This document shows, one piece after another, positions 1 through 12,069 of a DNA stretch of 40,000 nt. The number at the start of each line of letters is the position of its first letter. Within the stretch, counting starts at the first letter, position 1. Made by a program: the position numbers and the translations under genes. The notes below the pieces were generated by a model that ran no database searches, was not told where the DNA came from, and was given only the letters and a program-made list of their open reading frames with translations. This DNA comes from Bigelowiella natans CCMP2755. Taxonomy: Eukaryota; Cercozoa; Chlorarachniophyceae. Where the stretch lies: positions 1 through 40,000 of the forward strand of contig ADNK01001511.1 in assembly GCA_000320545.1 (NCBI GenBank), given 5' to 3'.

Positions 1-470
1 ACCCTAACCCTGACCCTCCTACTGACCTTTGTTGCGGTCCTCACTTTTGCCGTGATTTCGACCCTGATCCTGATCCTTGTCGCGGTCCTCACTTTGGCCG
101 TGATTTCAACCCTGATCCTGACCCTTGTCGCAGCCCTGACTTGTTCTCCTCGTTTCACTCCTGGTCCCAATGCTGATCCCGTTGCATTTCCCAACCCTCA
201 CCCCAAACCTGGTCCAAACTCCTCACCAAAAAACCGTGACTCTGACCCTCATCCCAGCCCTGACCGAAAACCCTCACCACTTTCCGTGACTTTGGCCCTC
301 CCTTTTGCCCTGAAAAAAACCCTGGTCGGTTTTTGCGACCAGTTTTCCTCACTTTGTCCCTCGTTTCGATCGTCACTTTGGTCGTCACTTTGGTCGTGGC
401 CCAGGAGAAAACCCTAACCCAAAACCTAAATCCTAACTCTGAACTCTAACCCTAAACTCTGACCCCAAAT
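1..470. repeat. Degenerate telomeric/subtelomeric repeat
   Basis: The window opens with ACCCTAACCCTGACCCT and keeps returning to CCCTAA, CCCTGA and CCTGAT variants up to about 470, for example AAAACCCTAACCC near 409-421. From 29 to about 124 there are two near-identical copies of a 48-base unit (starts at 29 and 77), with a diverged third starting at 125. The C-rich strand at the left edge is the orientation expected for the left end of a chromosome with TTAGGG-type telomeres. The open reading frame crossing this stretch is a by-product of the repeat and is not called as a gene. Confidence 0.75.
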
Positions 471-1062
471 CCTGATCGTTGCTGACCTGAGTGCATGACT
501 TTGTGCGTGACTTTGATGTTGAGAGTTTGACCAAAACCTCACAGACTTGGATTTGGATGCACTCGAATTGAGTTGTTTTGTGCAGCTGCACACACTTTGC
601 AATTGTGCTTCAGCTGCGAAACAGGTTGGGAATGGCGATGTGAAATCATCATGACACCAGATTGACAGTTGTGGCGCAGTCATTGCACATCTTTGCGGGG
701 GGCTGGCATCATGTGCTGCCCATCATCAATGATGATGTTGTGCCTCATGCATGACAGATGACAGGGAGCAAAAACAAACACTTGCCATCTTCTTCAGTAA
801 GAATTGAATCTATCAATTTGTTACATGTGCAACGATCGAGTGCGAGTGACGAGCGACTGCCCAAACACTTACCGCATCATCATCAACATCACCTTTCACT
901 ACCTCATCGTCATCTCTCTCTCTTTCTCTCTCTCTCATGTAGTGTGCTGATGGTCAACACACATCTAATCCCTGCAATACGAGTAGCATTGAATAGGGCC
1001 TAAGTTACTACTCCACACAATTGTTTGCTAACTACTGTGAGGAGGAGGAGGATCCATCCGCT
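471..1062. other. Subtelomeric intergenic stretch
   Basis: No convincing exon is visible on either strand. The stretch holds a short CT-rich tract near 917-936 and ATC repeats near 877-896. It lies between the degenerate telomeric repeat and the 3' end of the minus-strand locus that stops at 1063, so its right part probably includes that gene's 3' untranslated region. Confidence 0.5.
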
Positions 1063-2396
1063 TTAATCATAGTAATTGTTCTTTCGCTGAAATAAGAGAT
1101 GAGATGGTTCAGAGAACATAGAGAATTCATATTCATTAGGGTTGGGTGGCATCAAAGCAATTGTTTTTGCATCTTCCAAACAGAGCAAAACCGAAGCATG
1201 TGAGATATACATCATCATCATCATCATCACCAAACCACACACATCACATACATTCTTCCTCCAAAATAGATAAGAAAGTCCACCAATAAATACGGCAGCA
1301 CCACCAAGGACAAAGGCATCCTGCGAAAAAATAGTAAGTAGGAGCAGCAACCACGATAAAGATGATGATGATTATGATTATGATTGATCGTAACAAGGTT
1401 AGGTCTTTACGCATACCTACATGCATGGATGCATGATTTATGTACCACCACCAATCATCATCAAAACAACCTTAGCCCCCCATGTCCATTGGCCTGGAAC
1501 AACTTGTCGTGCGCTTAGCCGCGACGATGACGAGGATGATTTCTTGCTAATCTGAATGTTGTAAAAAATACAACATGTTGTAATAAATGGAGAGTATAGC
1601 CCGTTAGAGGTATAAGTAGCATTATTATTATCATTAGTAGTATTATTAGTAGTGCAGTAGTAGCACAAAGAGGAAGTAGCAACCAGCAGAAGGCTAATAT
1701 CAGCGAGAAGAAAAGGGGGTATCGTATCATCGTACTACTGCTGATGCTGCTGCTACTACTTCTACTCTGCTTGTTGTTTTTCTTATAGTTGGTGGTTGTT
1801 GAGCAGCAGCAGCAGCAGTAGTTTCGTTATTATTTCCATTCATCATCTTCTTCTTCTTTCTGCTGCTGTTGTTGTTGTTGTCCTCCTTTTACTCTTCCTT
1901 GTTCCTCCTCAATCAACCACTACTATCTATCACTCACTCACTACTACCACCACTATTTATTACTGTTATCATCATTTACCTATCTACCTACCTACCTACC
2001 TTTTTAGATGACGACTTTCCTGCTGCTGCTGCAGCCCTATTATCCCCAACCTTATTCAAAAACCCTGATTTTAACCCCGAAAAAGACTGTTGAGCTCCTG
2101 CTTTCTTAGACTGCTGTTTTGTATGTATGTAGCAGGAGAGGGAGAAGAATGACAGAAAGAAAGAAAGAGAGTGAGATAATATTATCGTTACTAAACAATT
2201 CTTAGCAGCAGTAGCGGCAGCAGCATTATTCAAATATAGTGTGGTGAGAGAAGGTGGTGAGGTTATCTTGTATATAATTGAAGAATTGAACATCATTGAG
2301 ATGATGATGATGATGATGATGTATTCTTCGAACTTATAACTACTTAAAGCAGCAATACCTGCTGCGGGCTTTGCAGTTCTCTGTTGTTATAATTGT

Positions 2397-2446
<50 letters not shown>

Positions 2447-3731
2447 ACAACAACAAAGATGTTAATGTCTATCCGTCTATCAGTCAGGAAGATACACACA
2501 CACACACACACACGCACGCACAATATATGCAAATAATGAAGAAAGATTGGATCTAAAAAGAAGAAAAAAACAACTTTTGTGTTTAGTTGAATAGGAAACT
2601 AGTAGCACCAAGTCGCCCACCATTACGTCTTATTCTCATTATTATTATTCTCATTATTATTCTAATTTGTATTTTGATGAGATATATTATTACGGTTTTG
2701 GTTGCAAGATGACATCTCCAGGCAAGAGAGTGGGGGGTACACGCATCATAATCGGTAACGGACTTTCTTCAATGCTGAATCTTTGGGTTCCTATTCGTTT
2801 GATAGTAGGTAGTAGATAACAGGATGATGATGGTGATGATTCATTATGATCAGAGATAGATAGATGTTCAATATAAAACACCTACCCAAAGACGACGATA
2901 ACAGATGATACACATACACCAAAAATTCAAAATAAAATACGATGAAAAGAGGAGAAGGAGGAGGAGGAGAAGGAGGAGGAGGAGGAGGAGGAGGAGGAGG
3001 AGGAGGAGAGCGAGCACACATTTTGATCGATCAAAGATAGACAAAACAATATGAGGCTGGAATTTTAATGATAAATCAAACATATCTTGATGCTTCCTTA
3101 AGGAAGAAAGCACTGATCTACCTCCTCCTCCTCCTTCTTCTTCTTTTTCTCCTTCTTCTTCTATTCGTTGCCCCTCTCAACATGCATGCATGATGATGAT
3201 GATTCGATTGAATAATACCTCCATTTCTTGTCTTTTCTTCACTCCATGAGGGGGGTAGGCGCACACGAATACCAAATTTACTGGTAGTAATAGTGATAAT
3301 AATAAGATAATAATCTATAGCATTATGAATCAACCATCATACACAAAATGCATACATACATCCATCCTCCCTCCCTCCCTCTCCCCACGAACAAAAGACC
3401 CAACCTAACCTCCTTTGGAAGGGGTAGATGTACGGTGTTCCAGGCTTCAATCCATTTGGTATTTTGAGGAGGATAAACCTGATTGATTGATTGATTGTGG
3501 TCATCATGATGATGGAAACTGTGATTAGTGTTATTATTTCATTATTATTACTTTTGTTATATCAAACATAAACTACTACTACAACGACGACATACGTAAT
3601 ATCACTCACTATAAGAAGTTGTTGTTGTTATGATTTGTACTAGTAGAGGCATATCGTCAACATTGATTACTCTCTCTTAGCTGGATTTTCCGGAGTCGTT
3701 TTGACCGGCAGCAGCTCGTGTGTCCAACCTG

Positions 3732-3765
<34 letters not shown>

Positions 3766-4204
3766 CATTATGATTCAATTTTTAAAAATATATTCATTGA
3801 AGATGATCATCATTACAATCATGATACATAAACAAATAATAGAGTAATTAGACACAGCAGAAGCACATCCTCTACCTGGGGGAATTTGAAATGGTATTCT
3901 TTTGATTCCAGAACGTTGTTGCTCTTGGCGGAGCTGATTACGCAGCAGCAGAGGATGATGATGATGATGACGATCAAATGATGAGTGATGATGATGATGA
4001 TGATGATGATGATGACGAAGAAGAAGAAAGAGGCAAACAAAGAAGAAGACACGTCGAGAATTTTGATTAAAATAAGCATAGTAGTACAATAGCAAGGAAG
4101 GAGGAGGATTCTTCTTTTCTTTTAGTTGTGAGAAACATACAGAAAGAGGAGAACATGATGAAAAGAAGGAGGAGCACGCATGCATGCTCCTACTAACACT
4201 TTGA

Positions 4205-4240
<36 letters not shown>

Positions 4241-6564
4241 GATAATACCTTCATGATGTCCATTTGTCGCTGCTGCATGTATTCCTTCCATCCCAAGCTA
4301 CCCCATAAGTACCATTTCCTCTGACAACCAACCAACCAACCATAAGTACTACGTTGTTGTTGTTGTTGTTGTTGCGTTTATTTAAATACGTGATGGATAG
4401 CAGTAATATTATCATATGATATTTTTTACATCATTATCAGATCATACCTCCTCAAGAGACGCGTTAAATAATTTAAGACTTTTAGCTTGAGGAGGCATTC
4501 GGTCATATTCCACGTACTTCTGAATGCACCTTTGTATATGTATATATAAATTATTATGAACGTACTTCTGAATGTACCTATGTATATATTAATTGTTATA
4601 TACTACGGAGGAGGTGAATTACTTTTTAAGGAATTCCGTTTTTTTGTCAATGGTATCAAGGGTCTTCTTCTCCTCTAGGTAGTCCATCAGCATGGCCTGA
4701 GAGAACAAGTACATCATCCACTATTACCATCACTAACTATTAATTCATCGAGTAGTTTCATCATCATGTAAGAAATATTATCACCTTTTCAACAGCAAAT
4801 TTATGAAGACCGTACTGATTCTGCATCTCCTTTGGGAACTCTGATGATAAAGGAAGAAGAAGAATAACAGCAGTAATGATCATACTGCTTTACCTACATT
4901 CGACCATCATCATAACTACTATTGTCATCATTGTAGAAGTAGTAGTAGTAGTAGTAGTAGGAGGAGGAGGAGGAAGAGGAGGAGGAGGAAGAATAATGTA
5001 GTGTATAGCGATTAACAATGTAAGTAAGAGTATCTGTCGCATGCTGGTAGAATATTAACCCAATAACCATGTGTCTTCTATTCCGCTCAGTAAAATATAC
5101 TTACTGCCACCCCTACTAGGTACTATTGCTACTACTCCTACTCCTACAACTACTACTTTCAAGTTTAATCCTGAAATTCTCTGGATCTGTACAAGCAGCT
5201 TTTGCATCCAGAATATCTTGAATATTGAGTTCCATTTCCTGGATGATGATGATAGTAAATAATACGAAGATGATGTACCAACTTATAATGTACCATTAAC
5301 AGGTTTAACATAACAAATATATGTTTCTTCAAATATGTGCTACTACTACTACTACTGCTGCTGCTACTTGTAAGAATAATAAATATGAATAATAAGTATG
5401 AATAATAATAAAATTACCGTTAGGTAGGTATCTCGTTTTTCCTTGCTTGTTAGCTTCTCCATATCTTTTTTCCTATGTTGTTTTTCAGGATGGATGATTT
5501 ACTGAATGGGAAATGTAATCTTCTCTAATCTAAATTTTGAAGGCACGCAACAGCAGGAGCAGCAGCAAAAGGTCATTGATGGACCCTAATTGTTATATCA
5601 TCCTTTGCTTTCATTTTTTGTGAAACAAAAGTTGATCTACATATGAATGATGAGAAGATGATATTTATGGTGATATTTATGTATTACATCTCAACCAACT
5701 TATTGTAGAAAACCCTCTTCTGTTCCATAAGTTTTTTCCTTTCCTCAGCTCTAAAATTTCATAATTTTTAGATCATCTTTGATTTAGAAATCAACTAGTA
5801 TGATGAAGATATTTTAAAGATGATGATGATGTCACATATGTCTTGACACATAATCATCATCATCATCATCATCATCATCCACATCAAAACCACTACGACA
5901 CCTACTACCATTTTTGAATATTGTGTGTGTGTGTGTGTGTGTGTGAAACGATGAAGCTAATGGTAGAGTCTTGACCTCTTCATTGCATCTTCTCTTTTTT
6001 TTTTCTCTTCTTGTTCCTTTTTCCGTGCTGCCTGTAGGGGATGGATGAATTCCAGAAGTAGTTGTTTATGTTGTTGTTGTTGATGATGATATATGAGATT
6101 GTAATTGTTCAACTATGACTTCTATCTACTCTTGTTCTTCTTCCTTTAGTTGTATGTTGTTACTAGTCTAGTTGGAACATAGTATATTGCATCAATCGGA
6201 GTAGTAACAGTAGTAGTAACAGTAGTAGTAACAGTAGTAGTAGTAGTAGTAGTAGTAGTAGTTTTTAGCCATACTTCTACTACCTCCTGAGCTGCTTCAA
6301 CACTCTCCATGTTCTGAGGGGAGAGGATGAATGAGAATGGTGGTGGTGGTGGTGGTGAAATGGGAGAGGTAAGTAATAGCCACCATCATGGAAAGATATG
6401 AAGAAACAGATTAAGTTGATAGGAGCAGTCTTAACAATATGATGATGATGATGATGATGATGATGTAACATTACCTCACTTACGAGCCTATTTAATCTCG
6501 GGGCTGCCATTACAGGTACTTCCTCCTCTGCAACTTCTTTCTCACCTTCCTTCGTTTCTGCCAT
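1063..6564 (-). CDS. Coiled-coil protein with C-terminal membrane segment, unknown family (21-exon model)
   Basis: I do not recognise the family. Model, 5' to 3': 6475-6564, 6284-6313, 5976-6031, 5688-5750, 5418-5472, 5157-5238, 4785-4840, 4623-4696, 4448-4529, 4249-4320, 3876-3933, 3671-3728, 3410-3478, 3219-3280, 3018-3112, 2694-2881, 2359-2380, 2000-2113, 1471-1551, 1252-1320, 1063-1086. It totals 1500 nt (499 residues) with every junction in phase. The N-terminal third is charged, Lys/Glu-rich coiled coil (AARKKEQEEKKKREDAMKR). The middle has uncharged segments such as PNGLKPGTPYIYPFQRR and VRLPPSWSEEKTRNG. A later exon carries FSGLKSGFL, and residues about 470-490 form one hydrophobic helix (VLGGAAVFIGGLSYLF) just before the end, suggesting a tail-anchored or single-pass protein. 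The start at 6564 lies inside the upstream coding exon; an alternative 58-nt intron would fuse both parts (see the next entry). The 3018/2881 junction is the weakest. Confidence 0.6.
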
Positions 6565-7607
6565 TTTTATATATTTCCATCTTAGTCGATGATGGCGATG
6601 GTTCATTAGCAACAGTGGTAGTAGCACCTTCGTTCGCAATTGTAGTTGTCTCCGGAGTAGTAGTAGTAGTAGTAGTAGTAGCAGCAGCAGCTGCTGATTT
6701 ACTTTCGGGAGCTAGGGAAGCAGCTGCTTGAGCTGCCTCCGCTGCTTCTTTTCCTTGTCCTTCTGCTTCTTTTATTTTCCCTTCTTGTTGTTGTTTATTT
6801 TGTTGTTGTTGTTGTTGTTGTTGTTCTTCTTCTTCTTGCTGCTGATTATCTGTGGGCTGATTATCTGTGGGCTGATCTGCTGCTGGTGCTACCGAAGGTG
6901 GTGGAACTTGCACTTGCTCAGGAGCTTGGCCTGCCTTTGCCGCATCCTCCTTTTCTACTTCTTTATTCGGTGGAGGGGAATCATCATTATCATGATTTTG
7001 CACCGTCCTCTTAGTTGGGCGCAGTCCATCTGTATCAATCTTTATCAGCTGGGGCGGCTTCTTAGGTGGGGAGGATGATGCTCCCAATTTCTGTTCCGAG
7101 TCGATGATTTTTGCAAGAAGAGAAACGAAAGGCAAATGTTTAAGTTTACACCACTGTCTACTCAAGAAAAACAAGGTTTTGTTGGGCTATGGTTAAAATC
7201 GAATGCAATACCATACTACTAGGTTGAGAAACACAAGTGATCGAATGTTTGGGCATTGAGGCACTAATCCCATACTAGGCTAAGAAACACAAGTGATATT
7301 CGAATGTTTGGGCATTGAGCCACCTCCTCGCCTGCTTTCATTTCGGGTTTCTTGGGTGCGGCCGCTTTGGGTGCTGAGGCTGATGATTTCGCCGCTATAT
7401 AAATAGAGATATGCGAAACATCGAGATGCATCACACATGCTTTTAAAAAAATACAAATTTTGAGAAGAGTCGCTTCTGCCTCGAACAAAAAGTGGGTGGG
7501 ACGTCTCCAATAAAAGGTAGTAGAATACAGGCAATTGACACTCTACCTTCGTCATTCCCTGAGTTCATCTGGGCTGAATTTTGATGGGTTTGGTCTGCCC
7601 CATCCAT
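6542..7607 (-). CDS. Gln/Ala/Thr-rich low-complexity protein, or N-terminal part of the downstream coiled-coil protein
   Basis: Exons 7547-7607, 7324-7394 and 6542-7090 give 681 nt (226 residues), starting MDGADQTHQN with ACC before the ATG. The protein is compositionally biased: Lys/Ala/Pro stretch, then KLGASSSPPKKPPQLIKID, acidic and Pro-rich segments, a repeated QPTDN, a polyGln tract and Ala and Thr tracts encoded by trinucleotide repeats. No domain is recognised. It stops at 6542, overlapping the next ATG (6564) by 23 nt. A good donor (AAG|GTGAGA at 6545) and an acceptor (TAG before 6487) define a 58-nt intron that would splice this ORF in frame into the next one, giving a single 699-residue protein. 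Which form exists cannot be settled from sequence. Conserved-looking snippets upstream (for example VDFREEKVQ on the minus strand near 8046-8072) could be 5' exons. Confidence 0.5.
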
Positions 7608-8247
7608 GGTTGATTGGCTTTGTGGTATGCAGTCAGTGCAGCTGAGTCTCGGCTCTACGTAATTCGGTGTCTGGTACCGACGACGATTGCGCCCGGCATT
7701 CAAGAAAATTCAGACAAAAGAAGTTGTACGAAGGTGGTGATACACTTGCAATATCCTTCTTCGACAAAATTATATTTCAATTATGGTTAAGAATGTATTG
7801 GGTTTCTGCTCCCGTCCCAGAATTTTAAAAGAATCTGGGTATGAAGTCCTTTGCTCCCACTGTGTAAGATACAAATTCCGACAAAGAAGATGTTGACCCA
7901 AGAATTAGCGCGATATTAGCTAACAAATGGCATCTGATAAGCAAAAAATCCATATATTTACCTCTAATTCTGAAATAATGCAAAGAATAAACTGTGTAAA
8001 TTGTATTAAGATTGTCGGCATCAAAACAGGGGGGAATTCCAAATACCGACCTGCACTTTTTCCTCCCGAAAATCAACCTGACAAAAAGACATGAATTTTA
8101 AATCTGCGACAACATAAATGATGTCGTAGAATAGAATTGCATCCTACATACTCGTACCTCCAGATCAGCAAGCCTCTGGAGAGAGTACGAGGACAGAGGA
8201 TAGGACAGCAAACACATCAGAAAGATCAACAGAACATAAAAGATATA
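7608..8247. other. Divergent intergenic region between the coiled-coil locus and the patatin gene
   Basis: This 640-base region separates two divergently transcribed genes and should contain both promoters. No promoter motif can be named with confidence. On the minus strand a short AG...GT-bounded segment near 8046-8072 translates to VDFREEKVQ and may be a 5' exon of the minus-strand locus. Otherwise there is no supported gene. Confidence 0.4.
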
Positions 8248-9311
8248 ATGGCATCAACGAAATTATCATCATCATCATCATCATCATCATCTTCTTCTTC
8301 TTCAGCATGCTCCCGGACCACATGGCTCTATGTGGCTGAGAGTTTACTGATCGCCTGCCTATTCCTTCCCTCGGCTCTGATTTTATGGACTCCGGTTGCA
8401 TTTTCTGTTATTGTGAGGGCAGTGCTATTGAGGTTAGGATTCATCAATAGACGCCCTGACGTGCCCTTGTTTGCGAAAAACCGTCCTCGGTTCTTTTTCG
8501 ATGGGACCGGTCACCTCTTTCCTTACAGCCTTGGATGTGCCGCCGCACTAATGGACCAGTTCCAAATTGAGAAGGATGCTTGCTTCTTTGCTTTATCTGG
8601 CGGAAACATTAGTGCTCTGTGTCTTATTACAGGTGGTTTTCATATGTCTTGATGTGTTTGTATCCCATTTAAGTATTATGCATCACTGCAACGCTTCAAT
8701 TGCATCAAGTAGGTAAAAACCCTTCAGAGGTGCTGAAAGAACAAGAAAAGGCGTTAGCACTGCATGCTGCACAGCCGTTTGGGGGTCTTTTCAGTGATAT
8801 GAGTCCCTTGAGGGATTATCTTGATGAAATGCTTCCCGAAAACATACATGTCATGGCTACAGGGAAGCTTGCAGTAGTTGTCGCATCTTGGCCTCAGTGT
8901 GGTTTTCAATTTGTCGATGCCTTCCACTCACGCGCCAATCTCATTGATGCTGTTGTAGCTTCTTGTAGCTTTCCGTTTCTATCCTGGCGACCACAATTGG
9001 CAACTACCCGTTCTTCTTCTGACGCTGTTTCGCCAGCGATTTGGTTTGACGCAGGGCTTCAAAATGCAATTACACCTCTTGATTTCATCATGGATCTCTC
9101 AATTAGAGTCTTTCCTATTAGAATCTTGGGTGATTCTATAACCGCCACGATAGTAAGTCCAAAGGCCTTTACGGCATCTTTAAGTCTCGCCGCAACACCG
9201 CTCTCCCATTCTAAAGCTATCAAAATTATGAAACACGGTCGGGAGGACACATTGCATTATCTTACTGAAACAAAAGTGAATGGTCTAGAAAAGAAAGTAG
9301 TTCATAGATGA
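8248..9311 (+). CDS. Patatin-like phospholipase with N-terminal membrane segment
   Basis: Exons 8248-8632 and 8710-9311 (77-nt intron) encode 328 residues. The reading frame is open upstream of 8248, but the first ATG in frame is there (ATAATGGCATC). The N-terminus has a Ser tract from TCA/TCT repeats, then a hydrophobic stretch at about 26-60 (LLIACLFLPSALIL). The patatin fold signals follow: an oxyanion-hole-like FDGTGHLFPYSLG (D85), a nucleophile elbow FALSGGN with Ser117, and the dyad Asp in IWFDAGLQN (D242). The elbow is A-x-S-x-G rather than G-x-S-x-G, and the Asp motif is D-A-G rather than D-G-G/A. Family knowledge predicts a Ser-Asp dyad lipid acyl hydrolase, probably membrane associated. 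Substrate is unknown. It is transcribed divergently from the coiled-coil locus. Confidence 0.8.
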
Positions 9312-10200
9312 CACATGATCACCCACTGAGCGTGCACCAGTGCAGGATCCGGATGTGTCAAAGATTCTAGCGGACCGATTTTGATGGCCAATCAAATGTT
9401 TCCTTTGAACACTGAATGTTTCACGGCAGGTGGAACAAAATATCATGATGTCGGAAGTTTGGGTCGGGTGCCAAAAAAGCTGACCGAAAATCCACGTATG
9501 CATTGTGATACAGCATGCACATGCTAGCATGGCTAGATGGCGACGAATGACAGTCTTCATTTTTGAGACAAGCTGTCACAGAGACCAGAGGACACGACAC
9601 CTGCTAGCCTGGTGCATCTCGCTAGCTCGATCTGCGTTTGGACACACAATGAGCACGTCATCTAGTCATCTCTGTCTCTTGCAGCAGGGATCGACAAGAG
9701 TCACAATCCCACTTGCTGTCGCATGCGCACGTGCGCAGCGAGCGAGCCGTTGCTGGCTCGCGGTGAAAAACTTGCATGCGATGCAAATCACCACCTGCAC
9801 ACGCTACGATCGCTCACTTTGCAAAATCCGATCTATGGATCCACCACACTTGCTAGCTTGCACACTTTGTTTTTTCTCACAGTGATGAGTTGCATGCAGT
9901 TGGGCAGCACTGGAGCAGGTTGTGCGTGGACAATGGTGTGGACACGTTGATGTGACACGTGCAACACGTGCATGACATCACGTTGTCCACCCTGAATTCA
10001 AGGAGGATGGTGCTGCGACTGCACTTTTTCGAAGAAACCAGCTGTGAATGGTCGCCACCAGTGCCGCTGCTGCTGCTGCACTTGGTCAATGATTTGTGAC
10101 AGATTGATCGTGCTCAAACCGCAACACAGCAATTGCGAGTGGCAAGGCCAGCACCTGTTCGGACAAACTGGCACGAGTGGCATGTAGCTGCCAGTGCTGA
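9312..10200. other. Non-coding intergenic DNA, poor in microsatellites
   Basis: Open frames here lack protein-like composition and recognisable motifs. The sequence is richer in GC, with many TGCATG, CACGTG and GCTAGC words, and unlike the rest of the window it has almost no trinucleotide repeats until about 10065. Similar texture recurs at 14.8-15.7 kb, 26.2-28.0 kb and 38.8-39.6 kb. Confidence 0.4.
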
Positions 10201-10205
10201 GTGTG

Positions 10206-10890
10206 ACCTGGTCAATGTTTGTTCGAATGAACTGCCACCAGCAGTAGCAGTGGCAGCAGCAACAGCATTGATGGTTTGTCAGAATGAACATTGACCAGAC
10301 ACCCACTCAGTGAACAAATCGATTGACTAGATGTTGCAGTGGCACATGTACCGGTTTCCTAGCAATTTGTTCGACATCTGGTCAATCGATTTGTTCACTG
10401 AGTAGTGGCATCTGGTCAATATTTATTCGAACAAACTACTAGTGATATTGCTACTACCACTACTACTACATCTGGCCAATCGATTTGTTCACTGAGTAGT
10501 GGCATCTGGTCAATATTTATTCGAACAAACTACTAGTGATATTGCTACTACCACTACTACTACTACTACTAATATTTATTCGAACAAACTACTAGTGATA
10601 TTGCTACTACCACTACTACTACTACTAAAAAAAAAAAAGCCTCAAACCTAAAAATCAAAAGAAAAAAGTTTATTAGTCCCATAAGTCAGAAATTTTGCCA
10701 TGTTTTGCGATGCAAATTTTGACTTTCGCAATGTCCGTTATGAGACAACATCCACTATGAAAATCACTTCGGTGTAACAACATAGTTGGGAAGTCAAGGG
10801 CGCGAAAAGATTAACTAACTAACTAACTACTACTACTACTACTACTTCTACTAATACATCTGGCAATCGATTTGTTCCTTGAGTCGGTAG
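10206..10890. repeat. Fold-back plus tandem repeat cluster built on TCTGGTCAATCGATTTGTTC
   Basis: Related units containing CTGGTCAAT and ATTTGTTC/ATGTTTGTTC recur in both orientations. A perfect 23-base inverted repeat pairs 10305-10327 with 10381-10403. A unit of about 96 bases is repeated from about 10374 and about 10470, with a third partial copy near 10570 (AATATTTATTCGAACAAAC). Another partial copy lies at about 10855-10882. A second imperfect pair is 10208-10227 against 10281-10298. (ACT)n tracts separate the units. This looks like a fold-back or MITE-like element that has amplified locally; no coding capacity is seen. Confidence 0.7.
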
Positions 10891-11095
10891 AGCTATTTAC
10901 AACTTTAGAGGGAGGGAGAGGGAGAGAGACCAGAACAGATCACAAGAACAAGAACGCAGAGAACGAAGAAGGAGGGGGGGGAGGAGAAGGAGGAATGAAA
11001 GAAGATTAGCAACGTCGCGAGATTAGCAGCTACCAACGTCGCCTAACTACGTTTATAGTTCATCACAAGTAGAACTTTGCAGGTGGCGTAGTAAC
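10891..11095. other. Upstream region of the ceramidase gene
   Basis: A purine-rich GA/GGA tract (about 10905-10995) precedes the ATG at 11096. No promoter element is identified. Confidence 0.3.
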
Positions 11096-12025
11096 ATGGA
11101 AGTATCATCATCATCATCATCATCATCGCTGGAACCTTTTCTTCCCAATGATGAGGATGACTACGATTATGCCGATTCTGATCCCAGCCACAGCTCCCAT
11201 CGTCGATATGAGAATGGGGTCTATTTGCTAATAATGATATTCTCTCTAGTGACACTGACGTGTGCAAACCAATTGTTGTTGTTTTTGCTGCTGCTTCTGC
11301 CCAATTAACGACGTAAGGTTGACCATGCAGAGATGGAAGCTTATCCCCTCTGTGATAAGTATGTACAATAACTCAATCGATGATCTTTTACGTAATGACG
11401 TAGCAACTGCTTATTGAAGAAATGCTATAGCTCTGTCGAAACTCGTGCGTGCTATTATTACAACTAAAAAAAAACGAAGATGATGATAATGCGTAGACTC
11501 GCCATTTATAGTCGGTATCTAACTCTGCTTTAACGTTATTGGATATAATACTAAGTATCATATGTTACAACTACTGCCAAGATTATTCTGCACGGAAACA
11601 GTTTGGGATACTGTCGCATCTGGAAATCCAAGAAGGGTGGGTGGGTGGATGGTGACTTCATAAATATAGGAGAATGATAATAATCATGATAACAATATTA
11701 GCGGATAATGCTACCAACGCACGGAACATGATAGATCATCGCTTATTGTGTATGTTTTAAATGTGATGTCGGTCAATGATTGTTTTCTAGGGTTACTGGG
11801 GTCCATGGCCTTCCAATGGAATGGCACTCGAGAATTCGTGTGAATCAGATTATCTTTTCTCGAAGTATATTTCGGAGTTTTGGTGTACGCTGTCGTGCTT
11901 AGTCATCTTCACGGTAGTAGTAAGAAGTAATATAGTAGCAGTGCCACCACCGCAATTGCGTAGTCGATTACTCAGCTGTTGCTTGCATTCTATTACAAGA
12001 TTGCACTCCAAATTCAACTATTTAT

Positions 12026-12069
<44 letters not shown>

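Noticed and set aside
52-417. Proline/leucine-rich ORFs over the left edge on both strands
   Set aside because: They follow from the telomere-like repeat composition and have no independent support.
1796-2093. Ser- and Leu-rich plus-strand ORFs around 1.8-2.1 kb
   Set aside because: They are translations of microsatellites; the minus strand carries a phase-consistent exon (2000-2113) here instead.
5099-5115. Possible 8-11 nt microexon of the coiled-coil gene with a GTAAGT donor
   Set aside because: Exons 6 and 7 already join in phase without it.
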